From positions 1 through 64,000 of the forward strand of contig NZ_JABBGC010000001.1 of the NCBI RefSeq assembly GCF_012927205.1: DNA of 64,000 bases, given 5' to 3'. The translations under genes were made by a program, and so were the position numbers. This DNA is from Chitinophaga fulva (GTDB taxonomy: Bacteria; Bacteroidota; Bacteroidia; Chitinophagales; Chitinophagaceae). Below the pieces are notes generated by a model that ran no database searches, was not told the origin of the DNA, and saw only the letters and a program-made list of their open reading frames with translations. Numbering within the stretch: the stretch's first letter is position 1; every line of letters starts with the position of its first letter. This document shows, piece by piece, positions 9,053 to 16,413 of the stretch.

Positions 9053-9631
9053 TTAGAATTTCACTTCAGGGGCTTTGTCGGAGCCGGCAGCAGCTTCAAA
9101 ATAACCTTTCTGTTTGAAACCACCGAGACCAGCGACGATATTGCCGGGGAAGGAACGTACACTGCTATTGAATCCTTTTACAGCATCGTTGAAATCATTA
9201 CGGGCTACGTTGATCCTGTTTTCGGTGCCTTCCAGTTGAGCCTGCAGGTTCAGGAAGTTCTGGTTGGCTTTCAGTTCAGGATAGCTTTCGGAAACAGCCA
9301 GCAGACGGCCGAGCGCCTGGCTTAACTGGCCCTGTGCAGCCTGATATTGCTGAATTTTTTCGGGGCTAAGGTCGTTTACGTCCACTTTGATCTGTGTAGC
9401 GCTGGCGCGGGCTTGTATTACCTGCGTGAGCGTTGTAGTTTCAAAGTTGGCGGCGCCTTTCACCGTACTTACCAGGTTGGGGATAAGGTCTGCCCTGCGT
9501 TGATAGCTACTCTGTACTACACCCCATTTATTCTTCACATCTTCGTCCTGTTTAACTAATCCATTGTACTTGTTGCAACCCAACAAACCCAGTAATGCGA
9601 TAACAATGATTACAATGATGCCTTTTTTCAT
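9053..9631 (-). CDS. lemA: LemA family protein
   Basis: The 192-residue protein has a hydrophobic N-terminus ending in a cysteine (IVIIVIALLGLLGCNKYN), either a lipoprotein signal or a membrane anchor. It carries the LemA core: YNGLVKQDEDVKNKWGVVQSSYQRRADLIPNLV, split here by family convention, then the NEFNDAVKGFN-type helix as ARNDFNDAVKGFNS. LemA proteins are helical envelope proteins of unclear function, usually next to TPM genes as here. It is the first gene of the cluster, preceded by a 390-base spacer. Confidence 0.93.
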   Translation of the reverse strand: MKKGIIVIIVIALLGLLGCNKYNGLVKQDEDVKNKWGVVQSSYQRRADLIPNLVSTVKGAANFETTTLTQVIQARASATQIKVDVNDLSPEKIQQYQAAQGQLSQALGRLLAVSESYPELKANQNFLNLQAQLEGTENRINVARNDFNDAVKGFNSSVRSFPGNIVAGLGGFKQKGYFEAAAGSDKAPEVKF

Positions 9632-10022
9632 CTGAATAAGAATTTAAGTTTTTGTGCCTGCCTGGAAAGCAAAAGCTGTTCCTGTTTCCGGGCCTGCCGG
9701 TGTAAGTAGTTGTTTTCACGGTGAATGCTATAAAAAACACGGTAAACGCGTGTTTTTCATCCCTACACGAAAATATGGAAACTAAAGCACTAAATCGCTA
9801 TTGCTTAGGGAAACGATGAATTTAAAAAAAAGTTCATCCATACTTGAAAAATTCACACTAATACAGTATGTTTATATGTACCTTTATAGTAACGTTTATC
9901 GTTAGCCTTTTGCCGATAAATGCCAAAAAGTGAATGGGGCAGGATAAATACTAAATCGATATAACTGGTTTCATTGTTTCTAACTCATTTATTATTACTA
10001 ACTTGGAACTAAGTCTGCTTAA
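9632..10022. other. divergent intergenic region with hairpin
   Basis: This 390-base spacer separates lemA (minus) from the response regulator (plus) and should hold both promoters. The clearest structure is a 9-bp stem AAAAACACG / CGTGTTTTT at 9733-9741 and 9749-9757 with a 7-base loop, in the untranslated region of lemA. A weaker inverted repeat GATGAA / TTCATC spans 9815-9838. I found no full TTTG-N19-TAnnTTTG match and no small gene. Confidence 0.4.
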
Positions 10023-10487
10023 ATGAGTGCACAACACATCCATATACTCTATATTGATGATGAAATACACAACCTGAATGCCTTTAAAGCTTCATTCAGG
10101 AGGCTTTACAACGTTTCTACCGCCACCTCTGCGGAAGAAGCGGTGAAAGTGCTGGAAGAACGGGAATTTCATATCATCATTTCCGATCAGCGCATGCCGA
10201 AAACGACCGGAATCGAATTTTTTGAGTCTATACTGGAAAAATACCCCGAACCAATCCGGATGCTGCTTACCGGCTATGCCGATATTAATGCTGTAGTAGA
10301 TGCCATTAACAAAGGCCAGGTTTATAAATACTTCTCCAAACCCTGGAATGAAGAAGAACTGAAGCATAACATTGAAAAGGCTTTTGAAGTTTATTCCCTG
10401 CGCAAGGAGAATAAGGAATTGACCGCCAAACTGCTGGATGTCAATGAAAAACTGGAGTTCCTTGTACGGCAGAAACTGATCTCTTAG
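10023..10487 (+). CDS. single-domain response regulator
   Basis: The 154-residue protein is a CheY-like receiver with the acidic pair Asp12-Asp13, phosphoacceptor Asp55 (IIISDQRMP), Thr83 and Lys106 (FSKPW), followed by a short helical tail and no output domain. The segment ILYIDDEIHNLNAFKASFRR is nearly identical to the receiver of the hybrid kinase at 57004, so the two are close paralogs. The SDQRMP and SKPW forms are typical of receivers linked to HD-GYP or adenylate-type systems. It is not next to a kinase, so its partner may be one of the kinases further along or elsewhere. It probably relays phosphoryl groups. Confidence 0.92.
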   Translation: MSAQHIHILYIDDEIHNLNAFKASFRRLYNVSTATSAEEAVKVLEEREFHIIISDQRMPKTTGIEFFESILEKYPEPIRMLLTGYADINAVVDAINKGQVYKYFSKPWNEEELKHNIEKAFEVYSLRKENKELTAKLLDVNEKLEFLVRQKLIS

Positions 10488-10488
10488 C

Positions 10489-10567
10489 ATTTAGACATTT
10501 AAATATTTTACTATTTAAATATTTCCCCCGGCTCCCGAACGAATCTGCAAATCCCAAATTCCCGAAT
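10489..10567. repeat. 8-base-period ATTT repeat (copy 3)
   Basis: ATTT occurs at 10489, 10497, 10505, 10513 and 10521, exactly every 8 bases, beginning right after the stop codon of the response regulator. Downstream, AAT-containing words start at about 10541, 10549, 10557 and 10565, also every 8 bases but in the opposite sense. The two halves are not well complementary, so this looks like a diverged version of the palindromic copies. Confidence 0.6.
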
Positions 10568-10617
10568 GTTGTTTTTCCGTTAACTTGCACCCCATTGTGA
10601 ACTTAATTTTCTGAATC

Positions 10618-11988
10618 ATGCAAGTTTGGAAAGATTACCAGGCCCAACACCAGGATCGTTTCCTGGAAGAATTGCTGGAATTGCTGCGCATTCCCTCTGT
10701 GAGTGCTGACTCCCGCTTTAACGGCGACGTACAAAAATGTGCCGAAGCTGTAAAGCAACGCCTGCAGGAAGCTGGCGCGGATAACGTAGAAGTGTGCCCC
10801 ACCGCAGGACATCCCATCGTTTACGGAGAAAAGATCATAGATCCTTCTTTGCCTACCGTACTGGTTTATGGCCACTACGACGTACAACCCGCAGATCCAC
10901 TGGAACTGTGGCACAGCGGCCCGTTTGAACCTGTTATCAAAGACGGTAACATATATGCCCGCGGCAGTGCAGACGACAAAGGACAGTTTTACATGCACGT
11001 AAAAGCCTTTGAAACTATGCACAAAACCAACACGATCCCCTGCAATATCAAATTTATGATCGAAGGGGAAGAAGAAGTTGGTTCTGCCAACCTGGGCATC
11101 TTCCTGGAGCAAAACAAGGAAAAACTGAAGGCTGACGTGGTGCTGATCTCTGATACCTCTATGATCAGCCTCGAAACACCGTCTATCGACACCGGTCTCC
11201 GTGGCCTCTCCTACATGGAAGTAGAAGTGACAGGTCCTAACCGCGACCTGCACAGTGGCGTTTATGGCGGCGCCGTAGCCAACCCGGCTACCATCCTCGC
11301 CAAAATGATCGCTTCCCTGCACGACGAAAACAACCACATTACCATCCCCGGCTTCTACGACAAAGTACAGGAACTGACCGCTGAAGAAAGAGCAGCCCTC
11401 AACTCCGCTCCCTTTGACGAGGAGGAGTACAAAAAAGACCTGGGAATCAACGATGTATGGGGTGAAAAAGGCTATAGCACCATCGAACGTACCGGTATCC
11501 GTCCTACCCTCGAGGTAAATGGCATCTGGGGCGGTTACACCGGTGAAGGCTCCAAAACCGTACTGCCATCCAAAGCTTTCGCGAAAATCTCTATGCGCCT
11601 TGTTCCTAATCAGGACTGGCATGAGATCTCCGACCTGTTTGCCAAACACTTTGAAGCCATCGCTCCCAAGAGCGTGACCGTAAAAGTGAACAAACACCAT
11701 GGCGGCAGCCCTTACGTAACACCGACAGACTCTGTGGCCTACAAAGCAGCCCACAAAGCGATATCAGCTACCTTCGGCAAAGAACCCATCCCCGTTCGCG
11801 GCGGCGGCAGTATTCCGATCGTAGCCCTCTTTGAAAAAACCCTCGGACTCAAAACTGTTCTCATGGGCTTCGGACTGGATAGCGACAACCTCCACTCCCC
11901 CAACGAGAAATATGGTGTGGCCAATTACTATAAAGGCATTGAAACCATCCCGTATTTCCATCAGTATTTTGCCGAGATGAGTAAATAA
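10618..11988 (+). CDS. M20 family dipeptidase
   Basis: The 456-residue protein has the M20 metal-binding motifs in order: VYGHYDVQPAD (His and Asp near residues 80-82), ARGSADDKGQ (bridging Asp), the EGEEEVGS acidic pair (catalytic Glu), DTS and a late His in DNLHSPNEKY. The length and the lid-domain segment fit carnosinase/PepV-like dipeptidases of the ArgE/DapE superfamily. No signal peptide is visible, so it probably degrades dipeptides in the cytoplasm. Start ATG at 10618 gives the usual N-terminus. An unusual palindrome follows directly after its stop codon. Confidence 0.94.
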   Translation: MQVWKDYQAQHQDRFLEELLELLRIPSVSADSRFNGDVQKCAEAVKQRLQEAGADNVEVCPTAGHPIVYGEKIIDPSLPTVLVYGHYDVQPADPLELWHSGPFEPVIKDGNIYARGSADDKGQFYMHVKAFETMHKTNTIPCNIKFMIEGEEEVGSANLGIFLEQNKEKLKADVVLISDTSMISLETPSIDTGLRGLSYMEVEVTGPNRDLHSGVYGGAVANPATILAKMIASLHDENNHITIPGFYDKVQELTAEERAALNSAPFDEEEYKKDLGINDVWGEKGYSTIERTGIRPTLEVNGIWGGYTGEGSKTVLPSKAFAKISMRLVPNQDWHEISDLFAKHFEAIAPKSVTVKVNKHHGGSPYVTPTDSVAYKAAHKAISATFGKEPIPVRGGGSIPIVALFEKTLGLKTVLMGFGLDSDNLHSPNEKYGVANYYKGIETIPYFHQYFAEMSK

Positions 11989-12069
11989 TTTCTTGATTTT
12001 CGATTTCCTGATTTAGGGATTTGGTGGTTAATCCCCACTTTAAATCCCTAAATCAAAAAATCGAAAATC
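11988..12069. repeat. ATTT-periodic element with 28-base inverted arms (copy 4)
   Basis: ATTT occurs at 11988, 11996, 12003, 12011 and 12019 (spacing 8, 7, 8, 8). The left arm 11995-12022 is repeated inverted at 12042-12069 with only three central mismatches and a 19-base loop. It begins in the stop codon of the dipeptidase gene and fills the gap before the S4 gene. The T-rich flank could let it act as a terminator. Confidence 0.8.
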
Positions 12070-12085
12070 CCTGAATTTTTATACT

Positions 12086-12487
12086 ATGAGTAATACCGAA
12101 AAATTACGGGTAGACAAATACCTCTGGTCCATCCGTGTGTTCAAGACCCGAAGCCAGGCCGCAGACGCCTGCGACGGCGGGAAGGTGAAACTGAACGGCA
12201 ATAATGTGAAAGCCGCCAAACCCGTGGCTATCGGCGATAACTTTGAAATCAGGACAGAAGGCCGCAAATGGCTCATACAGGTAACAGGCCTCCTGGCCAA
12301 CCGTGTGGCCTACAGTGAAGCCATCAAATACTATGTGGACAATACCCCGGAAGAGGATAAAACCGCTCCCAAAGCCATAGCCGCCGTATTCCAAACCGGC
12401 AAAAGACAAAGCAAAATAGGACGCCCTACCAAAAAAGACCGGAGAAGCATCGAAGGATTTATGGAAGGCGAAGGGGAGGAAGACTGA
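12086..12487 (+). CDS. S4 domain RNA-binding protein, Hsp15-like
   Basis: The 133-residue protein starts with an S4 domain (residues 7-70: LRVDKYLWSIRVFKTRSQA then GGKVKLNGNNVKAAKPVAIGD) and ends in a basic and acidic tail (GRPTKKDRRSIEGF). This is the layout of HslR/Hsp15, which binds stalled 50S subunits that carry peptidyl-tRNA. No pseudouridine synthase or other domain is fused. It is placed between the dipeptidase and lysA with no obvious functional link. Confidence 0.9.
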   Translation: MSNTEKLRVDKYLWSIRVFKTRSQAADACDGGKVKLNGNNVKAAKPVAIGDNFEIRTEGRKWLIQVTGLLANRVAYSEAIKYYVDNTPEEDKTAPKAIAAVFQTGKRQSKIGRPTKKDRRSIEGFMEGEGEED

Positions 12488-12564
12488 TTTCATCCCTCCC
12501 TATATAATTTCTCAGTTTTGCGTAGTAATTTTGCCTCCTCATTATTAAATCAAGGAGTAAATCA

Positions 12565-13788
12565 ATGCCTAAACAAAGCGACGTTCTTGCTACCGACTTT
12601 CTGGTGAAAATAGCAGAAGAATTTGGTACCCCGGTATACATATACCACGCAGAAAAGATCAAAACCCAGTATGAAAAGCTCCAGAAAGCCTTTCATAAGG
12701 CCAACACCCGCTTTTTCTACGCCTGTAAGGCATTGACCAATATCAACATCCTGAAGTACATCAACTCCCTTGGTTGCGGACTGGACACGGTATCCATACA
12801 GGAAGTACAGCTGGGCCTCAAAGCCGGCTTTGATCCTAAAAATATCATCTTTACCCCTAACTGCGTTGACCTGCAGGAAATTATTGCTGCCAAAGACCTC
12901 GGCGTGATTATCAATATCGATAACCTCTCCATCCTGGAACAATTTGGCAACAAATTCGGCGGTAGCTATCCTATAAGCATCCGGCTCAACCCCCATATCA
13001 TGGCGGGTGGCAACTTTAAAATCTCCACCGGGCATATCGACAGCAAATTTGGTATTTCCATCCACCAGATGCGCCATATCGAAAGGATCGTGAAATCCAC
13101 CAAACTGAAAGTGACCGGCCTGCATATGCACACCGGCTCCGAAATCAAAGACGTGGACGTATTCCTCCGCGGCGTGGAAATCATGTTTGAAATGACCCAG
13201 CACTTCCCGGACCTCGAATCCATAGACCTGGGCAGCGGGTTTAAAGTGGCCTACCAGCAAGGCGATCCTGAAACAGACATCGACCTGTTGGGCAAAAAAC
13301 TGAGCGACGCCTTCAATAACTTCGCTAAAAACTACGAGAAACCTCTCCAGCTCTGGTTTGAACCAGGAAAATACCTGGTAAGCCAGTCCGGTTACTTCGT
13401 GGTAAAAGCCAATGTGATCAAACAAACTACCGCCAACGTATTCGTAGGCGTCAACTCCGGCTTCAACCACCTGATCAGGCCTATGTTCTACGATGCATTC
13501 CACCTGATCCGCAATATATCCAACCCGAAAGGCACGGAACGTATTTATACCGTGGTAGGAAACATCTGCGAGACCGACACCTTCGGATGGGACCGCAAAA
13601 TCAATGAAGTGAGGGAAGGCGATTACCTCGTGTTCTATAACGCCGGCGCCTATGGCTTTGAAATGTCTTCCAACTTCAACTCCCGCCTGAAACCTGCGGA
13701 AGTACTGGTGAAAGACGGCAAGCCCTTCCTGATCCGTAAACGCGATACCATCGAAGACCTGCTGAAAAACCAGATCGAACTTGTTTAG
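12565..13788 (+). CDS. lysA: diaminopimelate decarboxylase
   Basis: The 407-residue protein belongs to the fold III PLP decarboxylases. PLP-binding Lys55 lies in FYACKALTNINI, followed by HTGSEI, GSGF and EPGKYLV, and the active-site Cys lies in GNICETDTFG. It catalyses the last step of lysine synthesis, meso-diaminopimelate to L-lysine, in the cytoplasm. Related carboxynorspermidine decarboxylase is shorter and lacks the GNICETD pattern, so LysA is preferred. The gene is preceded by a purine-rich AAGGAG (12555-12560), one of few SD-like sites in the window. A perfect palindrome follows its stop codon. Confidence 0.95.
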   Translation: MPKQSDVLATDFLVKIAEEFGTPVYIYHAEKIKTQYEKLQKAFHKANTRFFYACKALTNINILKYINSLGCGLDTVSIQEVQLGLKAGFDPKNIIFTPNCVDLQEIIAAKDLGVIINIDNLSILEQFGNKFGGSYPISIRLNPHIMAGGNFKISTGHIDSKFGISIHQMRHIERIVKSTKLKVTGLHMHTGSEIKDVDVFLRGVEIMFEMTQHFPDLESIDLGSGFKVAYQQGDPETDIDLLGKKLSDAFNNFAKNYEKPLQLWFEPGKYLVSQSGYFVVKANVIKQTTANVFVGVNSGFNHLIRPMFYDAFHLIRNISNPKGTERIYTVVGNICETDTFGWDRKINEVREGDYLVFYNAGAYGFEMSSNFNSRLKPAEVLVKDGKPFLIRKRDTIEDLLKNQIELV

Positions 13789-13790
13789 TC

Positions 13791-13873
13791 ATTTGATTAT
13801 TTTGATATTTGGCTATTTATAAAAAGCTGTAGATCAACAGCGACAAAATAGCCAAATATCAAAATAATCAAAT
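13791..13873. repeat. ATTT-periodic element with perfect 28-base inverted arms (copy 5)
   Basis: ATTT occurs at 13791, 13799, 13807 and 13815, exactly every 8 bases. The whole 28-base arm (13791-13818) is repeated as a perfect inverted copy at 13846-13873 around a 27-base loop. It starts 2 bases after the lysA stop. The arm sequence differs from that of the other copies although arm length and period agree. Confidence 0.85.
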
Positions 13874-14013
13874 TTAAAATATTGGCCCTACCTTTACGTC
13901 TGCATACTATCTCCCCTTGTTACTCCTGCACTGTTTTAACTGTTACTTGTAATAGAAACTTTTTTGCTGGCACACAAATGAACAGCCTTTGGTGATAATT
14001 TTATACCGTTTAT

Positions 14014-16359
14014 ATGAAGATTTTAACTGCAGATTCCAGTGTAATACATGATGAACAGGTAATTGATTCTAATATATCTTTCGTCCCCTTCGTCCGCTTC
14101 CTGAAGGAAAAAGCGGCGAATGAAGACGATCCACGCTCCGCGTTTTATCGAATGATCATACGGAAATTTGAAGGCCACCCTGAAATCCTTCAGCCCATTC
14201 CTCCATCAACCGATCTTGCGGAATATAAAGAATACCTCGACCTGTTGACAGCCGCCATATTCCCTGTCACTACTGATACCACCCGCGATATCTACGGCAT
14301 CGGCGTACCGTTTAAATTCGCCATCTTTTATTATTCCGACCTGTTCCGTAAAATGTTTACCGACAACGGGCTGGTGGCCGTACCACAGGGCATGTCGGTC
14401 AACAAGGTCAAAAAAGACAAACTGACCTGGTTGTATAAACTCATCCTGGAAAGGATATATCATTATCCGGTCAACTACCAGAATGAGATCATCCATCATA
14501 TGGAGCTCCCCGATGGCACTAAAAAATATGTGAAAGTCAATATAGACCCGCGTTTTGTTGATGTGAAAGTAAAAGGCGACACCCCGCCGCCACTGGATTA
14601 CAACAACTACTGCACCTATCAGACATCTCCCGATGTATTGAAAGAGATTATCCCCCCGGATAATTTCTACCTTGAAGGGTTTGTAATTTGGACCGTAGAA
14701 GATGTGACCCAGACGGAAATCCTCAACAATATCAAAGGACTGGTGATGAACATGAAAGCCAGCAACGAAGTGGAAAGCTATCGTACGCTGGAGAAAATGA
14801 TCCCTACCATCATGGGCGGCAAAGGGATTACAGCCCATATTGTGCCTTTCCCGAAAGTAAACGGCAAAAACGTGCTGGAAGAACAGTTCTCCAATGCCGA
14901 TCCTATTCTCGGTGTTGGCAACAAAAAACAACAGCAGCATTTCTTCCAGCTGTTATTGGACCATGCGGCCAAACAGCCTACCCCGCTGATACTGCCAACG
15001 GTGAATGAAACCAGCCTGACTCAGTATCCGTTCCTGAAGTATCTGCCCATTAAAAATATCCAGAGCTTCATCCTCTTCCCCATCACCCACAAAAAAGAAA
15101 TACTGGGTGTACTGGAACTGGCATCTTCCACGCCCGGCGCACTGTCTGCCGAACCGCTGTGGAAGCTGGAAAGCACCTACCCGCTGGTAGTTATGATGCT
15201 CAGCCGGAGCATGAGCATCCTCGATAACCGGCTCAACGAAGTACTGAAAGACCAGTTCACCGCCCTGCAACCTTCCGTGGAATGGAAATTCACTGAAGCT
15301 GCCTGGAACTACCTGCTTACACCACCGGAAGAGCGCAAAGACATCGAGAATATTTCTTTTGAAGAAGTATACCCGCTGTATGGCGCCATCGATATCCGCA
15401 ACTCCTCCGTACAGCAGGGCAATGCCCTGCGGGAAGATCTCCAGGAGCAGCTGGAGCTGATCAAATTTACCCTGCAACAAATAGCCCAAGAGGTACACCT
15501 CCCGCTGCTGGAGGAACTGATGTTTAAGACAGAAGACCTCATGCAGGGCCTCAGCGATAACCTGACTGCCGGCGAAGACCTGAAGGTGAACGAGTTCATG
15601 GAACAGGAAATCCAGCCCATACTTGAACACCTGTGCGAGGGCAGCGAAACCCTGAAGCCGGTACTGAACAACTATTTCAACAAGATCGATAAGGAACAGG
15701 GCCACGTATTCCGCCACCGGCGCGAATATGAAGAGAGCCTGTCTGTCATCAACAGGGCTATCAGCCAGTACCTGGAAAAAGAAAGGCTGTACATTCAACA
15801 GTCATTCCCCTGCTACTTTGAAAAATACCGTACTGACGGTATCGAATATACGATCTACATCGGGCAGTCTATTGCGCAGGAAAAGAAATTTGACCATCTG
15901 TACCTGCGTAACCTCCGTCTGTGGCAACTTTCATCCATGGCCCGCATTGCCAGGCTGACCAATAAAATATCGCCACAACTGAAAATACCGTTGCAGACCA
16001 CGCAGATGATCCTCATGCACAGTGCGCCCATTACCATCAGTTTCCGTAGCGACGAACGCCGCTTCGACGTGGAAGGTGCCTATAACATCCGCTATGAGAT
16101 CATCAAAAAACGAATCGATAAAGTACATGTGAAAGATACCGGCGAACGCCTTACCCAACCGGGCACCATCGCCATGGTGTATTCTTATGTGCGGGAAATG
16201 GAAGAGTTCAGGAAATATATCTCTTTCCTGCAGGCGAAGAACATCCTACTGCCTGATATCGAAATGCTGGACCTTGAAGAGCTGCAAGGTGTCAGCGGCC
16301 TCAAAGCCCTGCGTGTGAGGGTCAATATGGACCCGGATTTACCAGAATCAGGCATTTGA
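14014..16359 (+). CDS. large GAF-domain protein of unknown function
   Basis: The 781-residue protein has no signal peptide or membrane helix. The middle (about residues 240-400) resembles a GAF domain, with the hydrophobic pattern FILFPITHKKEILGVLELAS. The flanking N- and C-terminal regions are helical and not matched to any family I know. The C-terminal 130 residues are compact. Proteins of this size with a central GAF domain are conserved in Chitinophagaceae and annotated only as GAF-domain proteins. There is no kinase or output domain, so any sensory role is inference. It stands alone and ends in a strong terminator. Confidence 0.8.
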   Translation: MKILTADSSVIHDEQVIDSNISFVPFVRFLKEKAANEDDPRSAFYRMIIRKFEGHPEILQPIPPSTDLAEYKEYLDLLTAAIFPVTTDTTRDIYGIGVPFKFAIFYYSDLFRKMFTDNGLVAVPQGMSVNKVKKDKLTWLYKLILERIYHYPVNYQNEIIHHMELPDGTKKYVKVNIDPRFVDVKVKGDTPPPLDYNNYCTYQTSPDVLKEIIPPDNFYLEGFVIWTVEDVTQTEILNNIKGLVMNMKASNEVESYRTLEKMIPTIMGGKGITAHIVPFPKVNGKNVLEEQFSNADPILGVGNKKQQQHFFQLLLDHAAKQPTPLILPTVNETSLTQYPFLKYLPIKNIQSFILFPITHKKEILGVLELASSTPGALSAEPLWKLESTYPLVVMMLSRSMSILDNRLNEVLKDQFTALQPSVEWKFTEAAWNYLLTPPEERKDIENISFEEVYPLYGAIDIRNSSVQQGNALREDLQEQLELIKFTLQQIAQEVHLPLLEELMFKTEDLMQGLSDNLTAGEDLKVNEFMEQEIQPILEHLCEGSETLKPVLNNYFNKIDKEQGHVFRHRREYEESLSVINRAISQYLEKERLYIQQSFPCYFEKYRTDGIEYTIYIGQSIAQEKKFDHLYLRNLRLWQLSSMARIARLTNKISPQLKIPLQTTQMILMHSAPITISFRSDERRFDVEGAYNIRYEIIKKRIDKVHVKDTGERLTQPGTIAMVYSYVREMEEFRKYISFLQAKNILLPDIEMLDLEELQGVSGLKALRVRVNMDPDLPESGI

Positions 16360-16376
16360 TAATATTGATATAACTA

Positions 16377-16408
16377 AAAGACCGGAGCGATGGCCCCGGT
16401 CTTTTTTT
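16377..16408 (+). terminator. rho-independent terminator
   Basis: AAAGACCGG pairs with CCGGTCTTT and is followed by T7. It serves the GAF gene and, because of its A-rich left side, possibly the convergent phosphoesterase gene. Confidence 0.88.
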
Positions 16409-16413
16409 ATGCT

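Noticed and set aside
10603..11754. 383-codon minus-strand frame opposite the dipeptidase gene
   Set aside because: The plus-strand M20 motifs fix the coding strand; the reverse frame is an artefact of codon bias.
12562..13503. 313-codon minus-strand frame opposite lysA
   Set aside because: LysA motifs on the plus strand account for the region.
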